Part shown: positions 9,433 through 17,555 of the stretch, piece by piece
Position numbering within the stretch: the stretch's first letter is position 1
Layout: the number at the start of each line of letters is the position of its first letter
From: Dolosigranulum savutiense
GTDB taxonomy: Bacteria; Bacillota; Bacilli; Lactobacillales; Carnobacteriaceae_A
Assembly: GCF_039830095.1 (NCBI RefSeq)
Contig: NZ_CP142435.1
Location: forward strand, 496,001 to 560,000
Reading direction: 5' to 3'
DNA length: 64,000 nt
The notes under the pieces: model-generated
What the model saw: the letters and a program-made list of their open reading frames with translations, nothing else
Told to the model about the DNA's origin: nothing
The model's database searches: none
Program-made: the position numbers and the translations under genes

Positions 9433-10941
9433 TCATTCTTCAATTCCAAGTATTTCGCTAATTTCTTGGTTATATAAGTCTGATTTACCTCCAAATATTG
9501 CTTGAATACCTCCAGAGACTTCTACAACTGCTGTAGCTCCGAGTGATTTAATCGTCTGTTTATCCACTTGATCCGTATTTGTGATTGCAACGCGAAGTCT
9601 GGTTGCACAAGCAGTAACAGATTCAATATTCTTCGCTCCACCTAATGCATCAATAATAATCTGCGCTTCATCTGTTAATGAATTATTCGATGAAGGGGCT
9701 GTGGATGAATCAGAAGTGAGCTCTTCTTCATCTATCATACCCGGAACGGCTACCTTAAATTTAGTAACAAAAAAGCGGAATACAACATAATACATCGCTG
9801 CCCACGCTACTCCAACTGGTAGCACAAGTAACCAATTTGTATGATGATTTCCTTGCAAAATACCAAATAAGAAAAAGTCAATTAAACCACCAGAGAACGA
9901 GTTTCCAATTCGGATAGACAACAGATCTGCCACAAAGAATGATACACCATCTAAGAAAGCATGAATCACATATAACCAGGGTGCTACAAATAAAAATGAA
10001 AATTCAATTGGCTCGGTAATTCCTGTTAGAGCTGAAGTCAATCCTGAACTAAAGTAAAAACTCGCATTAGCTTTTCGATTTTTCTTCGGAATAGAATGAT
10101 ACATCGCCAAACACGCTGCCGGTAATCCAAAAATCATGGTCGCAAAACGCCCAGCAAAAAATCGTGTGCCGTACGTAAATAACCCTTCAAAACCCGGTTC
10201 AGCTAATTGTGCAAAGAAAATATTTTGAGCCCCTTGAATCATATTACCACCAACAGCTTCTGCTCCACCTAATGATGTGTACCAGAACATTGGATAAATC
10301 GTATGGTGCAACCCAACCGCCCCTGTTAATCGTAGGAAAAATCCATATAAGAATGAACCAAAACTACCTAATTGAGCAATATATTCACCCGTAACAACTA
10401 ATCCACTTTGAATAGGTGGCCAAATGAAGTAAAAAATAGCACCAATAATAATGGCAGCAACAGAGGACACAATGGGAATAAAACGTGATCCTCCGAAGAA
10501 TCCTAGGAATTGTGGAAGATCAATTTTTCTGTATTTACCGTGTAAGTAAACAACGACAAGACCAATGACTAACGCACCTAATACACCTGTGTCAATACTA
10601 GCATCTTCAGGTGAGAATAATTCCAACAGTCCACTGATTGTAGCTGTATAGACAAGATAAGCAATCCCTGATGCTAATCCAGCTGTCCCTTTATCTGCTT
10701 TTGCTAACCCGACTGCCACACCAATACTAAAGATAAGCGCAATATTAGCAAATACTGCTTCTCCAGCCACGGACATAATCTTAAAAATTACTTGCAACCA
10801 TGCCTGGCCTAATACAGGAAATTGTTGAACAGCTGTTTCATTCGACAGCGCACCTCCAATTCCTAATAATAAACCCGCTGCTGGTAGAATGGAAATCGGC
10901 AGCATAAACGCCTGACCTAAACGTGAAAATTTCTTAAACAT
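9433..10941 (-). CDS. PTS EIICB, glucose/maltose superfamily
   Basis: This 502-aa fusion has an N-terminal EIIC (about residues 1-400, with the GITEPIEFSFLFVAPW signature) followed by a linker and an EIIB domain whose phosphocysteine is Cys445 in TACATRLR. No EIIA domain is attached, so it relies on a separate EIIA-Glc-type protein. Substrate may be glucose, maltose or another alpha-glucoside; the sequence alone does not decide. It stands alone as a single-gene transcription unit with its own promoter at 10984-11012, and AGAGAGG precedes the ATG. Confidence 0.9.
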   Translation of the reverse strand: MFKKFSRLGQAFMLPISILPAAGLLLGIGGALSNETAVQQFPVLGQAWLQVIFKIMSVAGEAVFANIALIFSIGVAVGLAKADKGTAGLASGIAYLVYTATISGLLELFSPEDASIDTGVLGALVIGLVVVYLHGKYRKIDLPQFLGFFGGSRFIPIVSSVAAIIIGAIFYFIWPPIQSGLVVTGEYIAQLGSFGSFLYGFFLRLTGAVGLHHTIYPMFWYTSLGGAEAVGGNMIQGAQNIFFAQLAEPGFEGLFTYGTRFFAGRFATMIFGLPAACLAMYHSIPKKNRKANASFYFSSGLTSALTGITEPIEFSFLFVAPWLYVIHAFLDGVSFFVADLLSIRIGNSFSGGLIDFFLFGILQGNHHTNWLLVLPVGVAWAAMYYVVFRFFVTKFKVAVPGMIDEEELTSDSSTAPSSNNSLTDEAQIIIDALGGAKNIESVTACATRLRVAITNTDQVDKQTIKSLGATAVVEVSGGIQAIFGGKSDLYNQEISEILGIEE

Positions 10942-10983
10942 AATCTGTCCCTCTCTTTTCTTAATTATAATTCAACCATATAA

Positions 10984-11012
10984 ATTGTAACCCTTTTTAT
11001 CATATTTATCAA
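10984..11012 (-). promoter_or_regulatory. Promoter of the EIICB gene
   Basis: On the minus strand TTGATA (11007-11012), a 17-bp spacer and TACAAT (10984-10989) form a good sigma-A type promoter about 35 bp upstream of the ATG. It lies just past the terminator of the preceding operon. Confidence 0.65.
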
Positions 11013-11049
11013 TGTATGTTCGTTCACTAGCATCTTCATGCTCATACAT

Positions 11050-11102
11050 TTTAAAAATAAAAAGCTGTATATAGTATCTCATTTAAGAACTACATACAGC
11101 TT
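11050..11102 (-). terminator. Terminator of the galactitol-type operon
   Basis: A 14-bp stem with one mismatch (11062-11075 with 11089-11102) is followed on the minus strand by TTTTTATTTTT. It lies 16 bp after the stop of the EIIB gene. Confidence 0.8.
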
Positions 11103-11117
11103 CATAATATCTGTTTA

Positions 11118-11399
11118 CTAGCTTAATTTGTCTTTAATTTCCTTGTACATTTCATCTACATTAATTCCTGTTAATAGAGGAACACCATCTATAACCTTAT
11201 CCTTTACCCTTTCAGGAACAGTGGTTGTACTTAATACTACATCATATTCATCTAATCTACCAACTTCATCAGATACTTTAGACTGAATAATTTTTACTTC
11301 TTTATCCATATTTTCTTTTTTCAACCATTCTTTTACTTTATTTGTAACAACCGTTGAAGTTGCTACACCTGTTCCACACATTATCAATAACTTTTTCAT
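11118..11399 (-). CDS. PTS EIIB, galactitol family
   Basis: This 93-aa phosphocarrier starts MKKLLIMCGTGVATST; Cys8 in the CGTGxATS loop is the phosphorylation site typical of GatB-like EIIB. It starts one base after the EIIC stop with GGAGGTAGAATAAA before the ATG. It is the last gene of the six-gene operon that begins at 15286. Confidence 0.92.
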   Translation of the reverse strand: MKKLLIMCGTGVATSTVVTNKVKEWLKKENMDKEVKIIQSKVSDEVGRLDEYDVVLSTTTVPERVKDKVIDGVPLLTGINVDEMYKEIKDKLS

Positions 11400-11400
11400 T

Positions 11401-12744
11401 TTATTCTACCTCCGATTTTCCTCTTATTTTATTTACATAATATAAACCAATTAATAATATAATTCCAATGGAACTTATGCCTATCCATCCTAACCATTGT
11501 GCTACACTCACAAATAAACCAGTAGTCCACAACCCACCTTCTGCTAATGCAGTAATTTGACTGTGTCCACCTAAGTCAAAATTAGCTGTTTGAGCTACTG
11601 TTGTAACAAGTGGAGCAACCCATGACGTAATATAGAGAACACTAATCATATAAAATGTCCCTGAAATGACTGTTTTTACAATATTCCCATTAAAAACAGG
11701 TGCCATTAAACAAACGACAAAAGGTATAGTTGCTAAGTCACCAAAAGGAAGTGTCTTATTGCCTGGTAAAATAACTGCTAAAAGAATTGTAATAGGCACT
11801 AATAATAAACTAGATGATAAAACTGAAGAATGTCCTACTGATAGAGCTGCATCCATACCTATATATACTTCTCTATCTGGAAATTTACTTTTAACTAAAT
11901 CGTTAGCTGCTTCAGATATAGGCGTCAATCCTTCCATTAATACGGATACCATCTTCGGTAATAATACCATAACAGCAGCTGTAGATACAGCTAATTCAGC
12001 TATTCCTTGAAAGTTATATCCAGCAAGTATACCTATTCCAATCCCAATAATTAACCCCATTACTGATGATTTACCTAAAATTCCAAATTTATCTTGAATT
12101 GTATCTGGATCAAATTCTAAATCTTTAAGTCCTGGAATTCTATTAAAGAGCCATTCAAATGGTAAAGCAACTATATATCCAGGTATTGCAGTTCCATGTG
12201 GAAAAGTTAAATTAGGAAATCCATAAAATTTTTCTATTGTAGGAGCGAGCATGTCCCCAAATAATTGTATTAATAAAATATAAACTATTGTAGTTAATAT
12301 ACTTAAATAAAAATCATTTGAAATAGCATACACTAGTGATGCAACAAATGCAGCATGCCACAAATTCCAAATATCAACATTCAAAGTTTTCGTTAGACCA
12401 GTAATCAGCAAAACAACATTAATCCCTATTCCTATAGGTATAGCAAGTGTCCCTAAAACTGTCCCATAAGAAATTGCTGCTGCTGCAGGCCAACCTACAT
12501 CAATAACTGATAAATTCAACCCATAATTTTCTACCATCTGTTGTGCTGCAGTCCCTAAAGTATCTGTCAACAATCCGATTACTAAATTCAAGCCAATAAA
12601 CCCTATACCAACCATCAAAGCGGCTTCAAATGCTTTACCTGGTTTAGTTTTTAATACCAAACCAAATATAAAAATTAATACAGGTAAAACAACAGTCGGA
12701 CCTAGGTCAACAAACCATTCTATTCCTGAAATTATATTATTCAT
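11401..12744 (-). CDS. PTS EIIC, galactitol family
   Basis: This 447-aa membrane permease of the GatC family has about ten hydrophobic segments and the pattern of galactitol-type EIIC, with TFPHGTAIPGYIVALPFEW around residues 180-200. GGAGGAATAGAG precedes the ATG. It transports a polyol or ketose whose phosphate is handled by the aldolase and TIM-like enzymes of the same operon; the exact substrate is not clear. Confidence 0.92.
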   Translation of the reverse strand: MNNIISGIEWFVDLGPTVVLPVLIFIFGLVLKTKPGKAFEAALMVGIGFIGLNLVIGLLTDTLGTAAQQMVENYGLNLSVIDVGWPAAAAISYGTVLGTLAIPIGIGINVVLLITGLTKTLNVDIWNLWHAAFVASLVYAISNDFYLSILTTIVYILLIQLFGDMLAPTIEKFYGFPNLTFPHGTAIPGYIVALPFEWLFNRIPGLKDLEFDPDTIQDKFGILGKSSVMGLIIGIGIGILAGYNFQGIAELAVSTAAVMVLLPKMVSVLMEGLTPISEAANDLVKSKFPDREVYIGMDAALSVGHSSVLSSSLLLVPITILLAVILPGNKTLPFGDLATIPFVVCLMAPVFNGNIVKTVISGTFYMISVLYITSWVAPLVTTVAQTANFDLGGHSQITALAEGGLWTTGLFVSVAQWLGWIGISSIGIILLIGLYYVNKIRGKSEVE

Positions 12745-12746
12745 CT

Positions 12747-13211
12747 CTATTCCTCCATCATAATATTATTAGATAATAAATAAAGTAATTTTTCCTCATT
12801 ATTTATAGATTTCAATTCTTCAACAATTTTTTCATTGGTAAAGAATTCCATCAATTCGGATAATAGTTCTAGTTGTTTTTCACCTTCTTTCATTCCTAAT
12901 GTAAAAACTAATTCTGGAAAAATTTCCTTTGAAGCATTTCCCATGTGCTTAAATGAAATCTTATTATTTAATTTTTGTATATAGATAAATGGTTTTGATA
13001 CATATTGCGGATCAGCATGTGGTATTGCTATAGCAATATTAGGAAATTCTAAACCAGTTGGATAATCATGTTCTCTCTTATTCAGTGCTTCTAAAAAATC
13101 ATCTTGAACATATCCTTTATTTTTTAGCACAGCAAAAGATTCTCTAAATAATTCTTCAGCACTTTCTGCATTTGTACTTAAATCAACTAAATCCTTTTTA
13201 AATATTTTCAT
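12747..13211 (-). CDS. PTS EIIA, galactitol/fructose superfamily
   Basis: This 154-aa EIIA has the active-site His in IAIAIPHADPQYV (about residue 66). It works with the following EIIC and EIIB. It is spaced 2 bp from EIIC and 4 bp from the YjbQ gene, so it is within the operon. Confidence 0.9.
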   Translation of the reverse strand: MKIFKKDLVDLSTNAESAEELFRESFAVLKNKGYVQDDFLEALNKREHDYPTGLEFPNIAIAIPHADPQYVSKPFIYIQKLNNKISFKHMGNASKEIFPELVFTLGMKEGEKQLELLSELMEFFTNEKIVEELKSINNEEKLLYLLSNNIMMEE

Positions 13212-13215
13212 AAAA

Positions 13216-13737
13216 TTATTCCCCCATTATAATAGTTGTAAATTCACGCTGTCGCTCCCTAGTTTGATCAAAATCGACTAAATATATATATCCTGTCCCT
13301 CCTATTCCTAATTTTCCACCCGTAACTTCTAACGTTTCACTCGCTCCAATAATAGTCGATTTTAAATGTGCATCTGCATTCCAGAGTGCACTACGATCTC
13401 CATTAGGTAAATAATCATCGGCATTCTCCCAATTTTCTACTGCTTGATAATGTTTTTCTCCAGGATATTTGTATGCCGTTTCATCTCGGTGGTCCGGAAT
13501 AATTTTTCTTAATACATTATTTAAATCTTCTTGTAAAAATTCATCCCCTTCCTCATTTATATCATGCACATATTCTTCGAAAAATATAGCACACGTAGTA
13601 TGTCTTGTTGTTACCACACATATTCCTTCCTTTATCCCACTATTCTTGACACTATCTTTCACATTATTAGTTATATTTATATATGTGGCTTTCTTAGATT
13701 CTGTGTTAACAGTAAATTTATTTTTATATATTGCCAT
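13216..13737 (-). CDS. YjbQ/UPF0047 family protein
   Basis: This 173-aa protein has the family hallmarks VVTTRHTTCAIFFEE, DHRDETAYKYPGEKHY and the C-terminal segment with IYLVDFDQTRERQREF. YjbQ proteins form a small beta-rich trimer with a His-based metal site. A weak thiamine-phosphate synthase activity is reported for the family, but the true role is not settled. Finding it between a sugar aldolase/isomerase pair and galactitol-type PTS genes suggests that this form acts on a phosphorylated sugar. It begins immediately after the TIM-like gene stop. Confidence 0.85.
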   Translation of the reverse strand: MAIYKNKFTVNTESKKATYINITNNVKDSVKNSGIKEGICVVTTRHTTCAIFFEEYVHDINEEGDEFLQEDLNNVLRKIIPDHRDETAYKYPGEKHYQAVENWENADDYLPNGDRSALWNADAHLKSTIIGASETLEVTGGKLGIGGTGYIYLVDFDQTRERQREFTTIIMGE

Positions 13738-14436
13738 TTATTGTTCCAACTCTCTTTTAGCGCTTTTTACTGAATATATCATAGATTCAAACATTTCTTT
13801 TGGGTTATCTGCTTCTGTTATGCCACTTGTACACCCAGTTCCATCAGCACCAAGTGAAATAACTTTATATACATCATCGGCATTACTAATACCCGCTGCT
13901 TGCATAACTAAAATATCAGGATTTATCTGTTTAATAGCTTCATTTGTTTCTCTTATATACTCATCATTACTAGTTTGACCAGTTCCAATAAGCTTAGTCG
14001 GTTCACATAAAATAATATCTGGATTCAACGTTGCTATAGCTTTTGCTTCTTTGATTGAATCTGCACAAACAATCGTAATAATATCTAATTCATTAGCTCG
14101 TTCAATAGATTTAACCAATTCTGAAAAATTCATTGGTTTTTCAGCGTGATTTAAGAACACTGCTTTCACTCCTGATTCGTATAAAGATTCAGGTAAAACA
14201 TATCCCATACCACGTCCCGGTTCTATTCCATCCATATGTTGAGCAGTTACGATTATATTTCTTGTATGTGCTGTTATTTTTTGTAAATCAGCGAATGGTG
14301 CTGTCATAAAGATTGATAATTCTGTATATTTTTCAGCTAATTTCTCAGCTAAAAAAGCAAACTCTTGTATTTTTTCTCCAGTAAAATAAGATTTAGGATT
14401 GAAAATAAAGAATGGTGTATTTACCTTATATTTCAT
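13738..14436 (-). CDS. Triose-phosphate-isomerase-like enzyme
   Basis: This 232-aa TIM-barrel protein of the TpiA family is divergent but keeps all three catalytic positions: Lys in FNPKSY (residue 15), His in VFLNHAEKP and Glu in ILCEPTKLIGTG. A phosphate-binding glycine motif sits near the C-terminus (GADGTGCTSGI). In an operon with a sugar PTS and an aldolase, a dedicated isomerase is expected to act on a small phosphosugar, such as a tetrulose phosphate or DHAP/GAP. It is probably not the housekeeping TpiA because of its divergence and context. Confidence 0.85.
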   Translation of the reverse strand: MKYKVNTPFFIFNPKSYFTGEKIQEFAFLAEKLAEKYTELSIFMTAPFADLQKITAHTRNIIVTAQHMDGIEPGRGMGYVLPESLYESGVKAVFLNHAEKPMNFSELVKSIERANELDIITIVCADSIKEAKAIATLNPDIILCEPTKLIGTGQTSNDEYIRETNEAIKQINPDILVMQAAGISNADDVYKVISLGADGTGCTSGITEADNPKEMFESMIYSVKSAKRELEQ

Positions 14437-14440
14437 GATG

Positions 14441-15286
14441 CTATACCTCCTTTCTAACTTCCTGTGTTTTGAATACTTTATAATAATGTGTGAGTACTTG
14501 TTCCATTCCCTTATTTGCTAAATTCTTTAGTCCTATATAATTATCATAGGTAGATTCCTCAATTGCATTCGTTGCTCCGTTTAAAAAATCAGTATATATA
14601 TTAATCTTTGATATACCTAATTGAGCACACTTAGATAAGTTTTCATCTCCTGATGATGATCCTCCATGTAATACTAAGGGGGTATTAGTTTTTTGTTTAA
14701 TATCCTTTAGTCGATCAAAGTTAATATGAGGAGTTCCTTTATATACACCGTGTGCTGTACCAATTGAAATGGCTAATGAATCAACTGATGTTTTTTTTAT
14801 AAATTCTAAAACATCACTAACCTCAGTGTATACTGATTCTGTTAAACTATTTGATTCTGATAAGTCATTTGATCCTACATGGCCTAATTCAGCCTCAACA
14901 CTCACATTAAATTGATGAGCATAATCCACTACTTTTTTTGTTATCGATATATTATCTTCAAAAGACTCTTGTGAAGCATCAATCATAACTGAAGTGAATC
15001 CAAAATCAATTGCTTTCTTAATAAAATCGAAATCTTCTCCATGATCTAAATGTAGCACAATCGGAACTGTTAATTTTTCACTAAAAAATTTTCCAACTAA
15101 TGCTGCCTCCTCTAGTGAAATAATATGACTATGTGATTGAGCAAACGCTAATATTAATGGTTTGTTTTCTTTTTCTGCTGTTTGAGTAAATACTCTTGCA
15201 GAATCTATATCAATAAAATTTGCTGCTGGTATAGCAAATTTATGTTGTTGTGCTTCCTTAAATAAATAATTTGAATTAACTAGCAT
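14441..15286 (-). CDS. Class II ketose-bisphosphate aldolase (GatY/KbaY-like)
   Basis: This 281-aa zinc aldolase has HLDHGEDFDF (zinc-binding His pair), SVEAELGHVGS and LVLHGGSSSGDE motifs, which bind metal and the DHAP phosphate. It cleaves a phosphorylated ketose to DHAP and an aldehyde. It is distinct from the housekeeping aldolase at 35482-36336. It is the first gene of the six-gene operon; GAGGTGG lies 10 bases before the ATG. The upstream region carries a cre site overlapping the likely -35 hexamer. Confidence 0.9.
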   Translation of the reverse strand: MLVNSNYLFKEAQQHKFAIPAANFIDIDSARVFTQTAEKENKPLILAFAQSHSHIISLEEAALVGKFFSEKLTVPIVLHLDHGEDFDFIKKAIDFGFTSVMIDASQESFEDNISITKKVVDYAHQFNVSVEAELGHVGSNDLSESNSLTESVYTEVSDVLEFIKKTSVDSLAISIGTAHGVYKGTPHINFDRLKDIKQKTNTPLVLHGGSSSGDENLSKCAQLGISKINIYTDFLNGATNAIEESTYDNYIGLKNLANKGMEQVLTHYYKVFKTQEVRKEV

Positions 15287-15336
15287 AACATCTATCCACC
15301 TCTTTCTAATACAACTATAATACTAACCACCAATAA

Positions 15337-15353
15337 AAGTCAACGCTTTCAAA
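15337..15353 (-). promoter_or_regulatory. Catabolite response element (cre)
   Basis: On the minus strand TTTGAAAGCGTTGACTT fits the CcpA cre consensus WTGNAANCGNWNNCW at every defined position. The TTGACT within it can act as the -35 hexamer of the aldolase operon, so CcpA binding would block RNA polymerase directly. Confidence 0.75.
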
Positions 15354-15369
15354 TAATTTGTTATGTGAC

Positions 15370-15397
15370 TTTACAAATGTAAAATTTAATGTAGAAT
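15370..15397 (+). promoter_or_regulatory. Promoter and dyad upstream of the SorC-type regulator
   Basis: TTTACA (15370-15375), a 16-bp spacer and TAGAAT (15392-15397) form a plausible promoter. The -35 lies in a dyad tttac-aaat-gtaaa (15370-15383), which may be the regulator's own operator shared with the divergent operon. Confidence 0.5.
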
Positions 15398-15428
15398 AAA
15401 ATTATATATTTAGAAAGGAAGTTGTCAT

Positions 15429-16367
15429 ATGTCGTCAAATCGAAATGATCTACTTGCTAAAATTGCCACACTTTATTACGAAGCGAATTTAACTCAATCA
15501 GAAATTGCTAAGAGACTTAATAAATCTCGTCCTACTATATCATCTATGCTACAAGAAGCACGTGATAAAGGAATAGTTCGCATAAATATAATTCATAAAC
15601 AAAGTAATGTTATCAAAAAAGAAGAATTCCTAGCAGAGAAGTTTAATTTACAAACAGTTATAATTTCAACACATACTGGTCCTATAACAGAAAGGAAGAA
15701 AAATATTGGATTATTATGTGCGGAATTTGTCGAAGGAATTCTGCCAAATTATCACTCTTTAGGTTTAGGGTGGGGCACTACCGTTTATGAATTTGTTCAA
15801 GCTGCATCTTTTTATCCTATGAATAATTTAGAAATAATTCCTTTAATGGGCGGAATAGGTATTGATAATATTTTATATCATTCTAACCATCTTGCCTTTC
15901 AGTTAGCCGAAAAATATAAATGTAATGCATCTTTTTTCTATGCACCTGCAATAGCAGAAAATGAAGAAGTATTTAATATTTTTCAGACTTCTAATTTAAT
16001 TTCTAGAGCTTATAATTCAGCTAAAAGTGCTGAACTTGCTATCTTTAGTATTGGCAACCCTACAGCATCTCAAACATATCAATCCTTTAATAATATTTCT
16101 CCTTCTGAACATGAAGAAATTAAAAACAAAGGTGCTATAGGAGATATTCTCGGCACATTTTTTGATAGTAACGGAGACACCATTAATACTTCAGTTTCTA
16201 ACAGAATGACTGGTTTAAAATTAAAAGATATAGAGATGATGAATGAAGTTTTAATCTTTGGGGTAGGTGAAGAAAAAGCTGAAAGTTTCAGTATACTACT
16301 TAATAAAGGTTTTATTGATCATTTAATTATTGATCAAACAATTGCTGATTATTTGATACAAAATTAA
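15429..16367 (+). CDS. SorC/DeoR-type sugar-binding transcriptional regulator
   Basis: This 312-aa protein has an N-terminal helix-turn-helix (YYEANLTQSEIAKRLNKSRP, residues 13-32) and a C-terminal phosphosugar-binding domain with the GLGWGTTVYEF motif near residues 112-122. Such regulators bind an intermediate of the pathway they control. Divergent transcription from the aldolase-PTS operon points to that operon as its target. AAAGGAAG precedes the ATG by 7 bases. Codon use is as AT-rich as the neighbouring operon. Confidence 0.9.
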   Translation: MSSNRNDLLAKIATLYYEANLTQSEIAKRLNKSRPTISSMLQEARDKGIVRINIIHKQSNVIKKEEFLAEKFNLQTVIISTHTGPITERKKNIGLLCAEFVEGILPNYHSLGLGWGTTVYEFVQAASFYPMNNLEIIPLMGGIGIDNILYHSNHLAFQLAEKYKCNASFFYAPAIAENEEVFNIFQTSNLISRAYNSAKSAELAIFSIGNPTASQTYQSFNNISPSEHEEIKNKGAIGDILGTFFDSNGDTINTSVSNRMTGLKLKDIEMMNEVLIFGVGEEKAESFSILLNKGFIDHLIIDQTIADYLIQN

Positions 16368-16420
16368 TATATTATTTGATGTAAAATCACTTATTCATAT
16401 ATATTTACAATTATAAATGT

Positions 16421-16476
16421 TCCTCCAAAAGTTAGAGAAATCTTTCTAACTTTTGGGAGCACATTAGTTTTTTGTG
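16421..16476 (+). terminator. Terminator of the SorC-type regulator gene
   Basis: A 10-bp perfect stem (16426-16435 with 16446-16455, caaaagttag/ctaacttttg), extended by a ctcc/ggag pairing, is followed by TTAGTTTTTT. Confidence 0.75.
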
Positions 16477-16525
16477 AAATTGTATCTTGCATTTTTATTA
16501 AATAGATAAACAAACTAAACATTAT

Positions 16526-16570
16526 AAATCCCCAAAAACTAGAATGATTTATTCTAATCTTTGGGGATTG
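16526..16570 (-). terminator. Hairpin after the ketopantoate-reductase-like gene
   Basis: An 18-bp imperfect stem (atccccaaaaactagaat pairing with the region up to 16568) lies between two convergent genes. The U-run is weak on either strand, so it may act in both directions. Confidence 0.45.
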
Positions 16571-16617
16571 TATTTCATTTAAATATATGTGTTTCTGGGT
16601 CAGTTATTGCGAGTGGT

Positions 16618-17538
16618 CTATAATAAGATATCTTCTTTTAAGTGAATGAGTTCGGTCATCATTTCACAGTAAGGTGTTTCTAAGTTATATTTTTGGGCAA
16701 TTTTTACGATTGCACCGTTGATGTAATCAATCTCAGTCAGTCGTTTATTTTGGATAAGATCTTGGTGCATTGATGGGTAATGATCGCCTACTTTTTTGGA
16801 TGCTGAGACAACGTAATCGTACATTTCATCTGCATCTAAGTGGACATTTTCTTTAGCGGCTACTTGGACAAATTCACTAATTAATTTTTCAACAAGATTA
16901 TATCCGTGTGAGCTACTGAATACTTCACTAATATTTGCATCCATCAGAGCACATGTTGAATTCATTGTTCCATTCACACACACTTTTCGCCAGATTGATG
17001 GCCAAACATCTTGATCATATTCGGCATTTAAATTAGCTTCATTGAAGATATTAATAAGGTCTTTACCGAATGTTTCACCGGTTTTCTCAACACTTTGTAA
17101 ATTAATACCTCCTTGACCCGATAACTTCACTTTACCAGGAGACTCTAGCTGAGCTGTCCAAATAGTCACTCCCATTAAAATATTTTCTCTAGGGACATAC
17201 TTTTGGATTTCTTCCAAGTGGCCCAATCCATTAAGTAAACATAATACCTTTGTGTCTTCATTCATAATATGCTCAATATTTTGCAACATAGAAGGAAGTT
17301 GCATCGCCTTAGTAAATAAAATGATTAAATCAGCCGATTGATCTGCCTCTTCAGGCTTCATAATCGGTATATCAATATTATCCTCCTGATCACCCGTAAT
17401 CGATAATCCCTTCGACTGAATGGCGGTAATATGTTCCTCCCATTCATCTAACAAAGTGACTTTATTATTAGCCTTTGCCAATTGGTAGCCAAATCGACAA
17501 CCCATTGATCCTGCTCCAGCAATGTATATATTTAACAT
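16618..17538 (-). CDS. Ketopantoate reductase family (PanE/ApbA) oxidoreductase
   Basis: This 306-aa NADPH-dependent 2-dehydropantoate 2-reductase-like enzyme has the Rossmann motif IAGAGSMGCRFG (residues 5-16) and the family's KVCVNGTMNSTCAL stretch with the catalytic Lys near residue 190. It may make pantoate for CoA, but no other pantothenate gene is nearby. Its partner in the unit is an orphan EIIC-like membrane protein, so reduction of a related 2-keto acid or lactone is equally possible. Confidence 0.85.
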   Translation of the reverse strand: MLNIYIAGAGSMGCRFGYQLAKANNKVTLLDEWEEHITAIQSKGLSITGDQEDNIDIPIMKPEEADQSADLIILFTKAMQLPSMLQNIEHIMNEDTKVLCLLNGLGHLEEIQKYVPRENILMGVTIWTAQLESPGKVKLSGQGGINLQSVEKTGETFGKDLINIFNEANLNAEYDQDVWPSIWRKVCVNGTMNSTCALMDANISEVFSSSHGYNLVEKLISEFVQVAAKENVHLDADEMYDYVVSASKKVGDHYPSMHQDLIQNKRLTEIDYINGAIVKIAQKYNLETPYCEMMTELIHLKEDILL

Positions 17539-17555
17539 ATTAAATTTCCTTTCTA

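Noticed and set aside
13469-13978. 169-codon open frame on the plus strand opposite the YjbQ and TIM-like genes
   Set aside because: No ribosome binding site. It lies fully opposite two genes with clear family motifs, and its translation is low-complexity hydrophobic.
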